Source of the DNA: an uncultured Pontibacter sp.
GTDB taxonomy: Bacteria; Bacteroidota; Bacteroidia; Cytophagales; Hymenobacteraceae
Direction of reading: 5' to 3'
Assembly: GCF_947495565.1 (NCBI RefSeq)
Contig: NZ_CANLZM010000001.1
Location: 310,001-374,000 of the forward strand
Length of the DNA: 64,000 nt
Positions 36,852 to 45,869 of this stretch are shown piece by piece. Below the pieces are notes generated by a model. That model saw only the letters and a program-made list of their open reading frames with translations. It did not search any database and was not told the DNA's origin. Each line of letters begins with the position of its first letter. The first letter of the stretch is position 1. The position numbers were made by a program, and so were the translations under genes.

Positions 36852-37250
36852 CTAAGTCTCATTTAATATTTTCCTGATGATATCTTCTTCGATTGGTTTT
36901 TGCAGAAAGCCGGCCAGGAAATCATACTCCTGTGCGCGCCTGATATCCTTAACATCCACAGACGAGGTTAGCATGTAAATCAGACAGTAATTTTCTAACA
37001 GATAGGCATAAGGCTCCAGAGCGTCTAAAAACTCCCAACCGTTCATGTATGGCATGTTCAGGTCCAGGATAATAATCTCTGGAAGCTGGTCCGGCTTAGT
37101 CTCCAGCAGATAGGGAAGTATTTGCTGGAGGGCATCGCAGGGGTTCAGGAACGTTTGATAGCTTTCAGCAAAATCTTCCGCTGTAAGCATCGCCTCTGTC
37201 AGGAAAGCGCTTACCTCGTCGTCATCAATAATGTAAACACTTTTAAACAT
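36852..37250 (-). CDS. Single-domain response regulator (receiver only), copy 1
   Basis: 132 residues from the ATG at 37250, which places the beta-1 strand at the N-terminus (VYIIDDDEVSAFLTEAML); the longer frame is rejected. The acidic cluster DDDE, the phosphoacceptor Asp in IIILDLNMPYMNGW, the Thr/Ser in LTSSVD and the Lys in FLQKPIE are all present. There is no output domain. It is a paralogue of the receiver encoded at 38751-39146 and is the last gene of the leftward kinase/regulator train, although 336 bases separate it from the kinase gene upstream. Confidence 0.9.
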   Translation of the reverse strand: MFKSVYIIDDDEVSAFLTEAMLTAEDFAESYQTFLNPCDALQQILPYLLETKPDQLPEIIILDLNMPYMNGWEFLDALEPYAYLLENYCLIYMLTSSVDVKDIRRAQEYDFLAGFLQKPIEEDIIRKILNET

Positions 37251-37586
37251 AAAGTTGCGCTTTCTCCAATATTCAGGTTGTAGAGCCTTTTTATAAAAAA
37301 CAGCAGTTGCCGGGCGCAAATATGGTTCAGTATCAGTCTCTTGTAACCCAATTTTACAGATGCAGCGAAGCGACCCCGTAAATTATACTTCCATTTATAC
37401 TTGCAGTGTAAAGGCTTATAATTTTTACGAGAATATATACTTTTTGTGTGCAGAGAGGCTTGATTTATTTATAAGGAGAAACGCTAAAACTAAGTAGGAT
37501 ACTAAAGTATGGCGCGGAGAAAATTCAATTTCTGCCGCGTAATAAAGGCTATGTGCTAAGTATTAATAGTTGTACAGCAGGCATTA
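37251..37586. other. 0.34 kb gap between the PAS kinase and response-regulator copy 1
   Basis: AT-rich with heptamer variants near 37384, 37396 and 37505. No ORF of note. It may contain a separate promoter for the response regulator. Confidence 0.4.
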
Positions 37587-38708
37587 TTAATGAATTGGCA
37601 GCGTGACCTTAAAAGTAGTGCCGGCTCCCGGCGTACTTTCAACTTCTACGCGCCCCTGCAACATCCTGACCTGCTCTTTAATAAGATATAAACCAAGGCC
37701 TTTGCCATCTATACTATGGTGGAAGCGCTTGTACATTTTAAACAGTGAAGGGCCCACCTCTTCCAGGTTCATACCTGTGCCATTGTCCGCCACAGACAAA
37801 ACGGCTTCTGTTCCGTGCTGCACCAGCGAGATTTTGATGTGCAGCGGCCGCTCTGCCGATCTATACTTAATGGCGTTAGACAGCAGATTTTGGATGATGC
37901 TCACCAGAAAAGCTTTTACAGTGAACAAGGGCGTATCCAGGTGTCCGGCCAGTGTTATGCTGGCGCTGGCACCGTCTACCTCTTGCTGCATATTGTCTAG
38001 ACACAGCTGCACCAGCTCCTCCACGTCGCAATGCTCGCGCGGCTCGTCGCCTTGGTGGTGTAGCGTGAGCATCTGGTTCAGGTCGCGCACCATGCCGTCG
38101 AGTTGTTGGGCCGATTGCAGCAGGGCACCAAGCGCTTTTTCCTGGGTTTTCTCTGGCAGGTTGTCTTTTTGCAGCAATTTACCCAAGCCGAGCAGACGGG
38201 CTATAGGGCTACGAAAATCGTGAGCTATGATTTTTCGGAACAGCTCCAGTTCTTCGTTCTGGTGCTGCAGCTCCTGCGTAGTGCGGATCAGGGCCTGCTC
38301 GCGCTCTTTCTGCTCCGTTATATCTTTCGCCACTCCAAATATAGCGACTACGTTACCGGCTGCTTTAAGCGGAAAATTGGTTACATCCAGAAAAATAGCT
38401 TCGCCGCTTGTGTTTAGAACCACCGTCTGGTAGCGCTGCGGCAGCCCCTGCCTGGCAGATTTAAAGTAGTGCAAAGACTCCTCCCAGTGCTCCGGGTGGA
38501 TGATCAGTTGGTAATTCTGACCCAGCAATTGTTCCCGGCTTTTTTGCAGCACCTCACATACTGTCTCGTTCACAGTATGGAAAGTTCCGTCCAGCTTTAT
38601 AGTATAGATGGCGTCCGGGTAATGGTTAAAGAGGAGCCTGTTAAGGCGCTCCAGCCGCATCGAGTCAAGACCAGTGCTCCGTTGGATGGGTGAAGTAATG
38701 TTGTGCAT
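37587..38708 (-). CDS. PAS-domain sensor histidine kinase
   Basis: 373 residues, soluble: one PAS domain (about residues 25-135, YPDAIYTIKLDGTFHTVNETVCEVL), a HisKA dimerisation helix with the phosphoacceptor His in IIAHDFRSPIARLLGLG (about residue 164), and an HATPase domain (LLSNAIKYRS, VADNGTGMNLEEV, GKGLGLYLIKEQV). There is no membrane segment, so the signal is probably cytoplasmic. It starts 42 bases after a receiver gene, and a second receiver lies 336 bases downstream; one of these is the likely partner. Confidence 0.92.
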   Translation of the reverse strand: MHNITSPIQRSTGLDSMRLERLNRLLFNHYPDAIYTIKLDGTFHTVNETVCEVLQKSREQLLGQNYQLIIHPEHWEESLHYFKSARQGLPQRYQTVVLNTSGEAIFLDVTNFPLKAAGNVVAIFGVAKDITEQKEREQALIRTTQELQHQNEELELFRKIIAHDFRSPIARLLGLGKLLQKDNLPEKTQEKALGALLQSAQQLDGMVRDLNQMLTLHHQGDEPREHCDVEELVQLCLDNMQQEVDGASASITLAGHLDTPLFTVKAFLVSIIQNLLSNAIKYRSAERPLHIKISLVQHGTEAVLSVADNGTGMNLEEVGPSLFKMYKRFHHSIDGKGLGLYLIKEQVRMLQGRVEVESTPGAGTTFKVTLPIH

Positions 38709-38750
38709 TGGGTGTTAAGTTTGTGTTGTTATAGCTTATATAATGTACGA

Positions 38751-39146
38751 TCAGTTTTTTTGCAGCTGAAGGAGCCACTCATCTTCCAGCGGCTTCTGCA
38801 GGAACCCTGCCACCAGCTTTGAATGGGCGGCGCGTTTCTGCTCCTGCTCATCCACGGATGAGGTGAGTATGTAAATGCGGCATCGGCCCCGCAGGGCCTG
38901 CTCATAGGGGCTAAGAGCCTCTAAAAAGTCCCAGCCACTCAGGAAGGGCATATTCAGGTCCAGGAAAATAACCTCGGGCAGTGCCTCCGTGCTGCTTCCG
39001 TGCACGCTGTCCATTAAGTTCTGCAATGCTATCTTAGCGTCCAGAAACCCTTTGCACTCGTTTGCAAAACTTTCAGCCTCTAAAATCGCCTCTGTCAGAA
39101 AGATGCTTACTTCGTCATCATCTACAATGAATACTTTCTTATACAT
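38751..39146 (-). CDS. Single-domain response regulator, copy 2
   Basis: 131 residues with all receiver residues: DDDE at the N-terminus, the phosphoacceptor Asp in VIFLDLNMPFLSGW, LTSSVDEQ and the conserved Lys in FLQKPLE. It overlaps the four-PAS kinase gene by 8 bases, which implies coupled translation and partnership. Like copy 1 it lacks an output domain, so it must act by protein contact or as a phosphate sink. The two copies share a long unbroken pattern from FIVDDDEVS to FLQKP and are probably products of duplication. Confidence 0.92.
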   Translation of the reverse strand: MYKKVFIVDDDEVSIFLTEAILEAESFANECKGFLDAKIALQNLMDSVHGSSTEALPEVIFLDLNMPFLSGWDFLEALSPYEQALRGRCRIYILTSSVDEQEQKRAAHSKLVAGFLQKPLEDEWLLQLQKN

Positions 39147-41418
39147 GCTTTGCTCCTAAGTATATTTTGAATGTAGTGCCTTGGTTCAGGGTACTCTCAA
39201 CATCTATTTTGCCGCCTAAGGCCTGCACCTGCGTTTTTACCATAAACAGCCCGATGCCTTTGCCAAACGTGTTTGGGTGAAACCGCTTGTACAGCTGGAA
39301 AAGCTGTTTCTGAACCAGCTGCATGTCCATGCCAGATCCGCTGTCGCGCACTGTTAGCACATAGCCTCGTTTATCCCGTTCTGTCTGTACCCAAATCTCC
39401 AGCTGCCGATCTTCTGCTTTATACTTCAGGCTGTTAGACAGTAGGTTGTAAAGTATACTATGCAAATAAGCCTTAATTGATAAAAGACAATGGTCTGGTG
39501 CTATGGCCACATGAACAGCCACGTTAGCTTTAAGAAACTCATCCTCAAACTGCCCGAGCACTTCTTGGCACACCCTGGCTAGGCAAACGGTTTCGCGCTG
39601 CGTAACACGTCCAGATTCGCGTAAAGAAAGTATCTTGTTGATATCCTTCACCACCGTATCGAGTTGCTGTATGGATGCCTGCAGCTTGTTTTTGGCTACA
39701 TCAAAGTTAGCTGACTCCTTCGGTAGCTTATTGACGAGCTGTATTAAACCAAGGGCATTGGCCACAGGCGCGCGCAGGTTATGCGATATAATGTAGGTGA
39801 ACTGCTGCAGGTCCAGGTTATGCTTGTATAGGTCGTCTGCCAGTTTTAGCAGTTTGCCTTCGGCTTCTTTCTTCTCGGTAACGTCCGTCTGAATGGCAAT
39901 AAAGTTCTTCAGGTTGCCTTCCTGGTCAAAAATAGGCGTTACGTCAATGTAGAACCAAAGTATTTCTCCGGATTTCCGGTAATTAAGCACCTCCTCCGAA
40001 AACGGCTTTCGGGAGTTATACTTGCTGACGATGCGCTGCGCCACTTTAGGGTCAGTGCCCGGGCCTTGCAACAAGTCGCTGGGTATTTGGCCCAGCACTT
40101 CTTCGCGATCATAGCCTGTAATGCGGCAGAAGCCATCATTAACCCATTCTATTTTTCTTTCAGCATCCATAATAATCACTCCATTCACGGTTTTGCTGGC
40201 CACCAGGGAGAGTTTCTCGATTTCGCGCTGGATGTTCTTCTGCTCGGTTACATCTATAAAATGAACGGCAACGCCATCAGGAGTAGGGTAAATGCTGATA
40301 TGTAAATAACCAGGGTATGGCGTAGTAAAAGCCTCTTCTAAATAAGCAGCTGTTTGCTGTTCTGCCACCTGCTGGCAAACTCCGTAAAACTTAGAGGATT
40401 TTAACTCTGGCCAGAGCTCCCAGATAACCCTGCCGGTAATCTGGCTGCGATCCATTTTGATAAATGATGCAAAGGAGGTACTCGCAAACGAAAAGCGCCA
40501 TTCGTGATCTAAAGCGTAAAAAGGTTCTGTTATACTATCCAGGATGCTGTTAAGCTGCTGCGCCTGCTGCCTGATAAGCTTTTGCGCCTGCACAGCCTCT
40601 GTTATGTCTTTGGCAATGCCTTGTACACCTTGTACTTCTCCTCTAAAGTATACCGGCATTACCGATACGCTTATATTTTTTATATCACCCAACTTAGTCA
40701 CTATGCGTACCTCTACCGTATGGGCTTCACCGGTCCATACTTTGCTAATGGCATCAGTGGCAATCTTAACGTGGTCGGGGTGCAAAAGGGCGGTATAAGG
40801 TAAGCCAAGAATATCGCTTTTACTGTAAGCAGTGAGCGTCTGTATATGCTTGTTTACCTGCTGAAAAGCACCGTTTATGTCTAGCGTAAAAACAGTATCC
40901 GGATGCTCAAAAAACAGTGATTTGTAATACGCCTGATGGTAATCTTTGTCGTATGCCAGCTGTATAGCCTCTGTTACATCGCGGGAGGTAACCATAATGC
41001 CGCGCACATGATCGTTGTGCAGCATGTTTCTGCCGGTGCACTCTATCCAGCGCCAGTCGCCTTGCTTAGCTTTAAACCTGAATAGGGGGAAGGAGGCTGT
41101 ATTAAACTTAAGAAGTTCTTCCAGCGCATTTTTTACGCTTGGCAGGTCTTCGGGGTGTATAAATGATAAGGCGCTGACACCCAATAATTCTTCTGGGGTA
41201 TAGCCAAGTGAAGCCACCACAGAGTCTCCTACAAAAGTATAGGTTCCCTCCTCGTCCAGCACAGCAATCAGCTCTATTGTGCTGCCAACTATGGCACGAT
41301 AGAACTCGCGTGAGTAATATTGTTTAAACTCTTTAGAAACAGGAGGTTGCAAGCAGTTGTATTTAGGTATTAGTTCTAATATTTGGGAGCATTGCGAGTC
41401 ATACTCAATAACCGCCAT
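39139..41418 (-). CDS. Multi-PAS sensor histidine kinase
   Basis: 759 residues from the ATG at 41418 (the longer frame begins at TTG). At least four PAS units are visible (about residues 45-155, 170-280, 290-395 and 405-525; examples FVGDSVVASLGYTPEELLG and WVNDGFCRITGYDREEVLG). A HisKA region with the phosphoacceptor His in YIISHNLRAPVANALGLIQL follows, then an HATPase domain (NLLSNSLKYKAED, VRDSGSGMDM, FGKGIGLFMVKTQV). There are no membrane spans, so the ligands are probably intracellular. It heads a leftward train with receiver copy 2 and a second kinase/receiver set. Confidence 0.93.
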   Translation of the reverse strand: MAVIEYDSQCSQILELIPKYNCLQPPVSKEFKQYYSREFYRAIVGSTIELIAVLDEEGTYTFVGDSVVASLGYTPEELLGVSALSFIHPEDLPSVKNALEELLKFNTASFPLFRFKAKQGDWRWIECTGRNMLHNDHVRGIMVTSRDVTEAIQLAYDKDYHQAYYKSLFFEHPDTVFTLDINGAFQQVNKHIQTLTAYSKSDILGLPYTALLHPDHVKIATDAISKVWTGEAHTVEVRIVTKLGDIKNISVSVMPVYFRGEVQGVQGIAKDITEAVQAQKLIRQQAQQLNSILDSITEPFYALDHEWRFSFASTSFASFIKMDRSQITGRVIWELWPELKSSKFYGVCQQVAEQQTAAYLEEAFTTPYPGYLHISIYPTPDGVAVHFIDVTEQKNIQREIEKLSLVASKTVNGVIIMDAERKIEWVNDGFCRITGYDREEVLGQIPSDLLQGPGTDPKVAQRIVSKYNSRKPFSEEVLNYRKSGEILWFYIDVTPIFDQEGNLKNFIAIQTDVTEKKEAEGKLLKLADDLYKHNLDLQQFTYIISHNLRAPVANALGLIQLVNKLPKESANFDVAKNKLQASIQQLDTVVKDINKILSLRESGRVTQRETVCLARVCQEVLGQFEDEFLKANVAVHVAIAPDHCLLSIKAYLHSILYNLLSNSLKYKAEDRQLEIWVQTERDKRGYVLTVRDSGSGMDMQLVQKQLFQLYKRFHPNTFGKGIGLFMVKTQVQALGGKIDVESTLNQGTTFKIYLGAKHV

Positions 41419-41730
41419 CACAATACATGCAGGCAATGCGCAATCAGGCTCCAATATACGGAAGAATTACAAAACACAATTCTAAATCATTCTTTATCTG
41501 TTATTTTGAATTAGAATAGTAAGTAGTGACCTAAGCCACTGAAAAATTGCTGACTAATCTATTTTTTAGAGAAAAAGCTATTAGCTTATATAACTTTTTA
41601 GTTGTTTAGTGTTGTTTTTTGTTCCATTATACTTGTCTAACTTGTCCGGCTGCACGCTGCTTCTGGATATTTAACGTATGGTAGCGTGCTTCATTACCAA
41701 AACTGCTTTTCAAAACTAAACTCACTGCTT
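41419..41730. other. Divergent AT-rich region between the multi-PAS kinase and the GH13 gene
   Basis: About 310 bases, AT-rich with long T runs; one TATACTT copy near 41628. No RNA gene was seen. Promoters for both flanking genes are expected, but I could not place -33/-7 pairs with confidence. Confidence 0.4.
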
Positions 41731-44550
41731 ATGAGAATTTTTACGCTTCCTCGTTTTTTCCTACTGTTTTGGCTGCTGGCAGTTGGGTGGCAGGCGCAGG
41801 CGCAGGTCGTCACGACAGAGCCCGCCTTCCCTACCGCAGACAAAGAGGTAACACTTATTTTCGATCTCACTAAAGCCAAAGACAGCCGTGCAAAAGCGCT
41901 CCTGGGCAAAACCAATGATGTTTACTTATGGTCAGGTGCCGGTTCTACAGAGGGTGGAGACGCCTTCGAGTATCAGCCTGAGGGGCAGACAACCTGGACG
42001 GCCCCTTTTGAGCCAGGTAAAATGACACCGCTGGGTAATGACAAATGGAAGATCACGTTTGTACCCCGAGAGTATTTTGGAGTGCCGGCAGGTACGCCTA
42101 TCCGCAAAATGGGCCTGCTCCTTAAAAACGGAAATGGCACGGCTCAAACAGAAGACCTTGTTATATCGGTTTATGCCGATGAGCTCAAAGTAGCTTTTCA
42201 GCAGCCAGTGCAGCGCTTTTTTTTCGCGGAAGCCAACAGTACGATTGAGGTGGCAGCTGCTGCTTCTGCGGATGCCTCATTGCGCCTGCTGCAGGACGGC
42301 ATTGAGCTGACCACTGTTACTGCCGGAAAAAACCTCAACTATACTTTGCCGACAGGCACCGACAGGGGCTTGCGCCACAAAGTAACCATAGAGGCTCAAA
42401 CTGCCACTGAGTCTGCCACAGCCTTTTTTGAGTACATGATAAAGCCAGTTACCAGAGTTGCGGCTCTTCCTGCGGACATGGTAGATGGTATAAATTACAT
42501 TGATGAAGATGAGGTGGTGCTTGTGCTTTACGCTCCGAACAAAGAAAACGTGTACGCGATCGGGGAGTTCAATAACTGGCAGCCTTCGCAAGAGTACCTG
42601 CTGAACCGCACACCTGACGGAGCGCGTTACTGGCTCCGCCTGACTGACCTGCCGGAAGGGGAGGAGGTTGCTTACCAGTATTTGGTGGATGGCACCATTG
42701 CTGTAGCCGACCCTTATGCCGATAAAATTCTGGACCCAGCCAATGACAGCTACCTGACAGCCGCCAACTATCCGAACCTGAAACCTTACCCGGAAGGGGC
42801 AACCGGTATTGTATCGGTGCTGCAGACACAGCAGCAGGAGTATACTTGGCAGGTAACAGATTTTAAGCGTCCGGAAGTAGACCAGCTTGTGATTTATGAG
42901 CTGCTGGTGCGCGACTTTGTGGAGACTCGTAATTATAAAACTTTAACCGATACCCTGAGTTACTTTAAAAGATTAGGGATCAATGCCATTCAATTGATGC
43001 CTGTGATGGAGTTTTCCGGGAATGAGTCGTGGGGTTACAACCCTATCTTCTTCTTTGCTCCTGACAAAGCTTACGGCACCGAAGAAGATCTAAAGGCTTT
43101 TATTGATGCGGCCCACGAAGCAGGCATTGCCGTTATACTTGACATTGTGCTGAACCAGGCGGATTATGAGTTTCCGTATGTAAAGCTGTATTGGGACGGA
43201 GACAGGCCTTCGGCAGATAATCCATACTTTAACCAGGTTGCCACGCACCCTTACAACGTTTTCTTCGATTTTAACCACGAAAGCCCCGCCACCAAAATGC
43301 TGGTACAGCGTGTGACGGAGTATTGGCTGAAAGAGTATAACGTAGACGGATTCCGCTTTGACCTTTCCAAAGGCTTTACCCAAAAAAACACCGGAGATAA
43401 CGTTGGAGCCTGGAGTGCCTATGATGCAGATCGTGTAGCCACTTGGAAACGCATCTACAATGAGATCAGGAATGTAGACGAGACAGTCTATGTTATTCTG
43501 GAACATTTTTCAGACAATGCAGAAGAAAAAGAGCTGGCCGATTACGGCATGCTGTTCTGGGGTAACTCCAACCACGACTTCAGGCAGTTGGGCAAGGGCC
43601 AAAACGCGCATGTAAAGTGGTTGTCTTTCCGGGAGCGTGGCTGGGCGCAGCCGCATGTAATTGGCTATATGGAAAGCCACGACGAGGAGCGCTTCGTGTA
43701 TGATGTGAAGCAGAACGGCAAGTCCTCGGGCAGCTATAACACACGTAACCTGAACACTACTTTAAACCGCGCCAAACTTGCGGCAGCCTTCGCCCTGACT
43801 ATTCCCGGCCCTAAAATGATCTGGCAGTTCGGTGAGTTGGGCTATGATATTTCGATCGATGAAAACGGCCGCACGGGCAACAAGCCGGTTTTGTGGAACT
43901 ACCAGAACGACCCCGAGCGCGCCAAGCTCTACCAGGTGTACGCCGAACTGATCAAGTTAAAAACATCCCAGCCTGTGTTTGCCACAAAGGATTTCATGCT
44001 GGACCTGGATAACCTTGTGAAGCGGATAACCCTGAGCACCGAAGGTATGGAGGTTTTCCTGATCGGTAATTTTGATGTGAAGCAGCAGCTGCCCTCCGCC
44101 GGTTTCCCGGCTGCAGGTACGTGGTACGACTATTTCACCGGAAATGAGCTGATTGTGAATGATCCCGCAAAGGAAATCCAGTTGGAGCCAGGCGAGTTTA
44201 GGCTGTTCACGTCGCAAAAGCTGGATGAGCCTGTGGCAAACCTGGTGCCTTGGAACTATCTGATACTGTCAGCAGGTGATGTGCTGGAGGCCGGCAAAAG
44301 CTTTTCCGTATACCCTAACCCGGCTCAGGGTACAGCTATACTTCATTTGGAAAGTCCTTACCGTGGCCAAGTACAGCTAAAAGTAGCAGACATAACAGGA
44401 CGCACCGTACTTGTGAAAACAGTCACAAAATCGCAGGATGTTTTAAAAGAGCAGGTACAGCTGCAGAACCTTGTAAATGGGTTATACTATATACAGATAG
44501 CTACAGGAGACGAGAGAAGCGTGCAGAAGTTGATAAAAGCTGCCCATTAA
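41731..44550 (+). CDS. Secreted GH13 alpha-amylase-family enzyme with type IX secretion tail
   Basis: 939 residues from the ATG at 41731; the longer frame begins at GTG. A signal peptide (to AQAQ, about 25 residues) precedes N-terminal beta domains and a CBM48-like unit (APNKENVYAIGEFNNW, about 265-345). In the GH13 barrel the catalytic residues are nucleophile Asp544 in DGFRFDLSK, acid/base Glu591 in VILEHF and Asp651 in ESHDEER. The last 80 residues (FSVYPNPAQGTAILHLE ... GLYYIQIATGD) form a type IX sorting domain. It probably degrades starch or glycogen outside the cell and opens the locus with FecR-SusC-SusD-SusE. Exact linkage specificity is not readable. Confidence 0.92.
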   Translation: MRIFTLPRFFLLFWLLAVGWQAQAQVVTTEPAFPTADKEVTLIFDLTKAKDSRAKALLGKTNDVYLWSGAGSTEGGDAFEYQPEGQTTWTAPFEPGKMTPLGNDKWKITFVPREYFGVPAGTPIRKMGLLLKNGNGTAQTEDLVISVYADELKVAFQQPVQRFFFAEANSTIEVAAAASADASLRLLQDGIELTTVTAGKNLNYTLPTGTDRGLRHKVTIEAQTATESATAFFEYMIKPVTRVAALPADMVDGINYIDEDEVVLVLYAPNKENVYAIGEFNNWQPSQEYLLNRTPDGARYWLRLTDLPEGEEVAYQYLVDGTIAVADPYADKILDPANDSYLTAANYPNLKPYPEGATGIVSVLQTQQQEYTWQVTDFKRPEVDQLVIYELLVRDFVETRNYKTLTDTLSYFKRLGINAIQLMPVMEFSGNESWGYNPIFFFAPDKAYGTEEDLKAFIDAAHEAGIAVILDIVLNQADYEFPYVKLYWDGDRPSADNPYFNQVATHPYNVFFDFNHESPATKMLVQRVTEYWLKEYNVDGFRFDLSKGFTQKNTGDNVGAWSAYDADRVATWKRIYNEIRNVDETVYVILEHFSDNAEEKELADYGMLFWGNSNHDFRQLGKGQNAHVKWLSFRERGWAQPHVIGYMESHDEERFVYDVKQNGKSSGSYNTRNLNTTLNRAKLAAAFALTIPGPKMIWQFGELGYDISIDENGRTGNKPVLWNYQNDPERAKLYQVYAELIKLKTSQPVFATKDFMLDLDNLVKRITLSTEGMEVFLIGNFDVKQQLPSAGFPAAGTWYDYFTGNELIVNDPAKEIQLEPGEFRLFTSQKLDEPVANLVPWNYLILSAGDVLEAGKSFSVYPNPAQGTAILHLESPYRGQVQLKVADITGRTVLVKTVTKSQDVLKEQVQLQNLVNGLYYIQIATGDERSVQKLIKAAH

Positions 44551-44577
44551 AACGGAAATTGGCATCCACTTAAAGCA

Positions 44578-44623
44578 TAAACTATACTTAAAATCTGAAG
44601 TATAAGATTTTAAGTATAGTTTA
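44578..44623 (+). terminator. Long perfect inverted repeat after the GH13 gene (terminator-like, built from the heptamer)
   Basis: Both arms are 19 bases and perfectly paired: the left arm is 44578-44596, the right arm 44605-44623, and the 8-base loop gaagtata (44597-44604) is itself a copy of the heptamer. Each arm also contains one heptamer (TATACTT on the left, AAGTATA on the right). It is AT-rich and lacks the GC core of other terminators in the window. Confidence 0.7.
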
Positions 44624-44718
44624 AGGTATATTTTCTATGATTTGCTTATAAGTGTCTGGCTTTTAAGTTTAAACGTTTTAAGTATTGATAAATTATTAAG
44701 TTTTCAGAAAAATTACTG

Positions 44719-44747
44719 ATAAGGGAGGGATAAAATCCCTCCCTTAT
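44719..44747. terminator. Second hairpin between GH13 and FecR
   Basis: A perfect 12-base stem (ataagggaggga / tccctcccttat) with a 5-base loop and no T-tract. With the AT-rich hairpin upstream it separates GH13 from the FecR-Sus genes. It could be a terminator or part of the FecR leader. Confidence 0.55.
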
Positions 44748-44805
44748 TGCTATACAGGTTAGTGAGCAGGCACTAAGCTTGTTTGGGATTCATTTAATCA
44801 CCTGA

Positions 44806-45852
44806 ATGAAGTACGTTAACTACCGTGTAGCTGACTTTGCAACTGACGAAGACTTTATACTTTGGGTACAGCGGCCAACAGAAGAGGCGGATGCTTTTTG
44901 GGATAAATTTCAGCAGGAATGCCACTGGCAACGCAAAACTGTGTCGGAGGCGCGGGAACTGGTGCTGCACCTATCTCAAGAATTTGAAACAGCTCCTGAA
45001 GATGAACTGGATGAGCTTTGGGACGTAATAACTAAAGATCGCCAGCACTACCTGACTTACGGAGAACAGGAAAGCGAAAGCGACAACAACAGCAATAAGT
45101 TTATACTTGGCAGTGCTCCGAAATTCAGCATGATGTGGGCTGCTGCGGCTGCGGCTGTTTTACTGATGGTAAGCGGCTTTCTGCTGTACCAGCAGCGGCA
45201 AACAACCATCACTTACGCTACCACAGCAGGTGAGCGGTTGCATTTACGTCTGCCAGACAGCTCTTTGGTAGTACTGAATAACAATACAAAACTCATACTT
45301 TCAACTGACTGGTCATCAAATGATGACCGGGTGGTGCAACTGCAAGGGCAGGCTTTCTTCTCAGTAACACATAAGCACAACAATCAGAAGTTTATAGTAC
45401 AAACACCAGACGGACTTGAGGTGGAGGTGCTGGGCACCGAGTTCAGCGTATCAAACAAAAGCAATCTTCGTCAAGTTATACTTGAGAGTGGAAAAGTTAA
45501 CTTAAGCTATAAAGACGAAAAAGGAGAGCAGCAACTGGAGATGGCCCCCGGCGAGCTGGCTGAAGTAACAGAAACCAACGGAATCCTCAAGCACAAAGTA
45601 CAGCCTGAATTGTATAACGCCTGGAAAGACTCCAAACTGCTGCTGGAAGACAAGACACTGGAGGATGTCGCCAAGCTACTAAGCCACAGCTACGGTTATT
45701 CTGTAGCGATCACAGACCCAAGCCTGAAAACACAACGCATCACTGCTTACCTCGATAACAATACCCCTGATCATATCCTGTCTACAGTATCGGAGACATT
45801 AGGAGTGAAGGTGAGCAGAGAGAATAAAAATATTACTATAAGCTCTAACTAA
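44806..45852 (+). CDS. FecR-family anti-sigma factor
   Basis: 348 residues. The N-terminal ~105 residues are cytoplasmic and acidic (TDEDFILWVQRPTEEADAFW). One membrane helix follows (about 108-130, MMWAAAAAAVLLMVSGFLLY), then a periplasmic FecR domain (YATTAGERLHLRLPDSSLVVLN, VEVLGTEFSVSNKS) and a C-terminal DUF4974-type domain (LLEDKTLEDVAKLLSHSYGYSVAI) that contacts the STN domain of SusC-like receptors. It starts 17 bases before SusC. No sigma factor gene is adjacent; the unpaired ECF sigma at 30047-30709 is a candidate. It should relay substrate binding at SusC to transcription. Confidence 0.93.
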   Translation: MKYVNYRVADFATDEDFILWVQRPTEEADAFWDKFQQECHWQRKTVSEARELVLHLSQEFETAPEDELDELWDVITKDRQHYLTYGEQESESDNNSNKFILGSAPKFSMMWAAAAAAVLLMVSGFLLYQQRQTTITYATTAGERLHLRLPDSSLVVLNNNTKLILSTDWSSNDDRVVQLQGQAFFSVTHKHNNQKFIVQTPDGLEVEVLGTEFSVSNKSNLRQVILESGKVNLSYKDEKGEQQLEMAPGELAEVTETNGILKHKVQPELYNAWKDSKLLLEDKTLEDVAKLLSHSYGYSVAITDPSLKTQRITAYLDNNTPDHILSTVSETLGVKVSRENKNITISSN

Positions 45853-45869
45853 TTAACAACTAAATTCCT

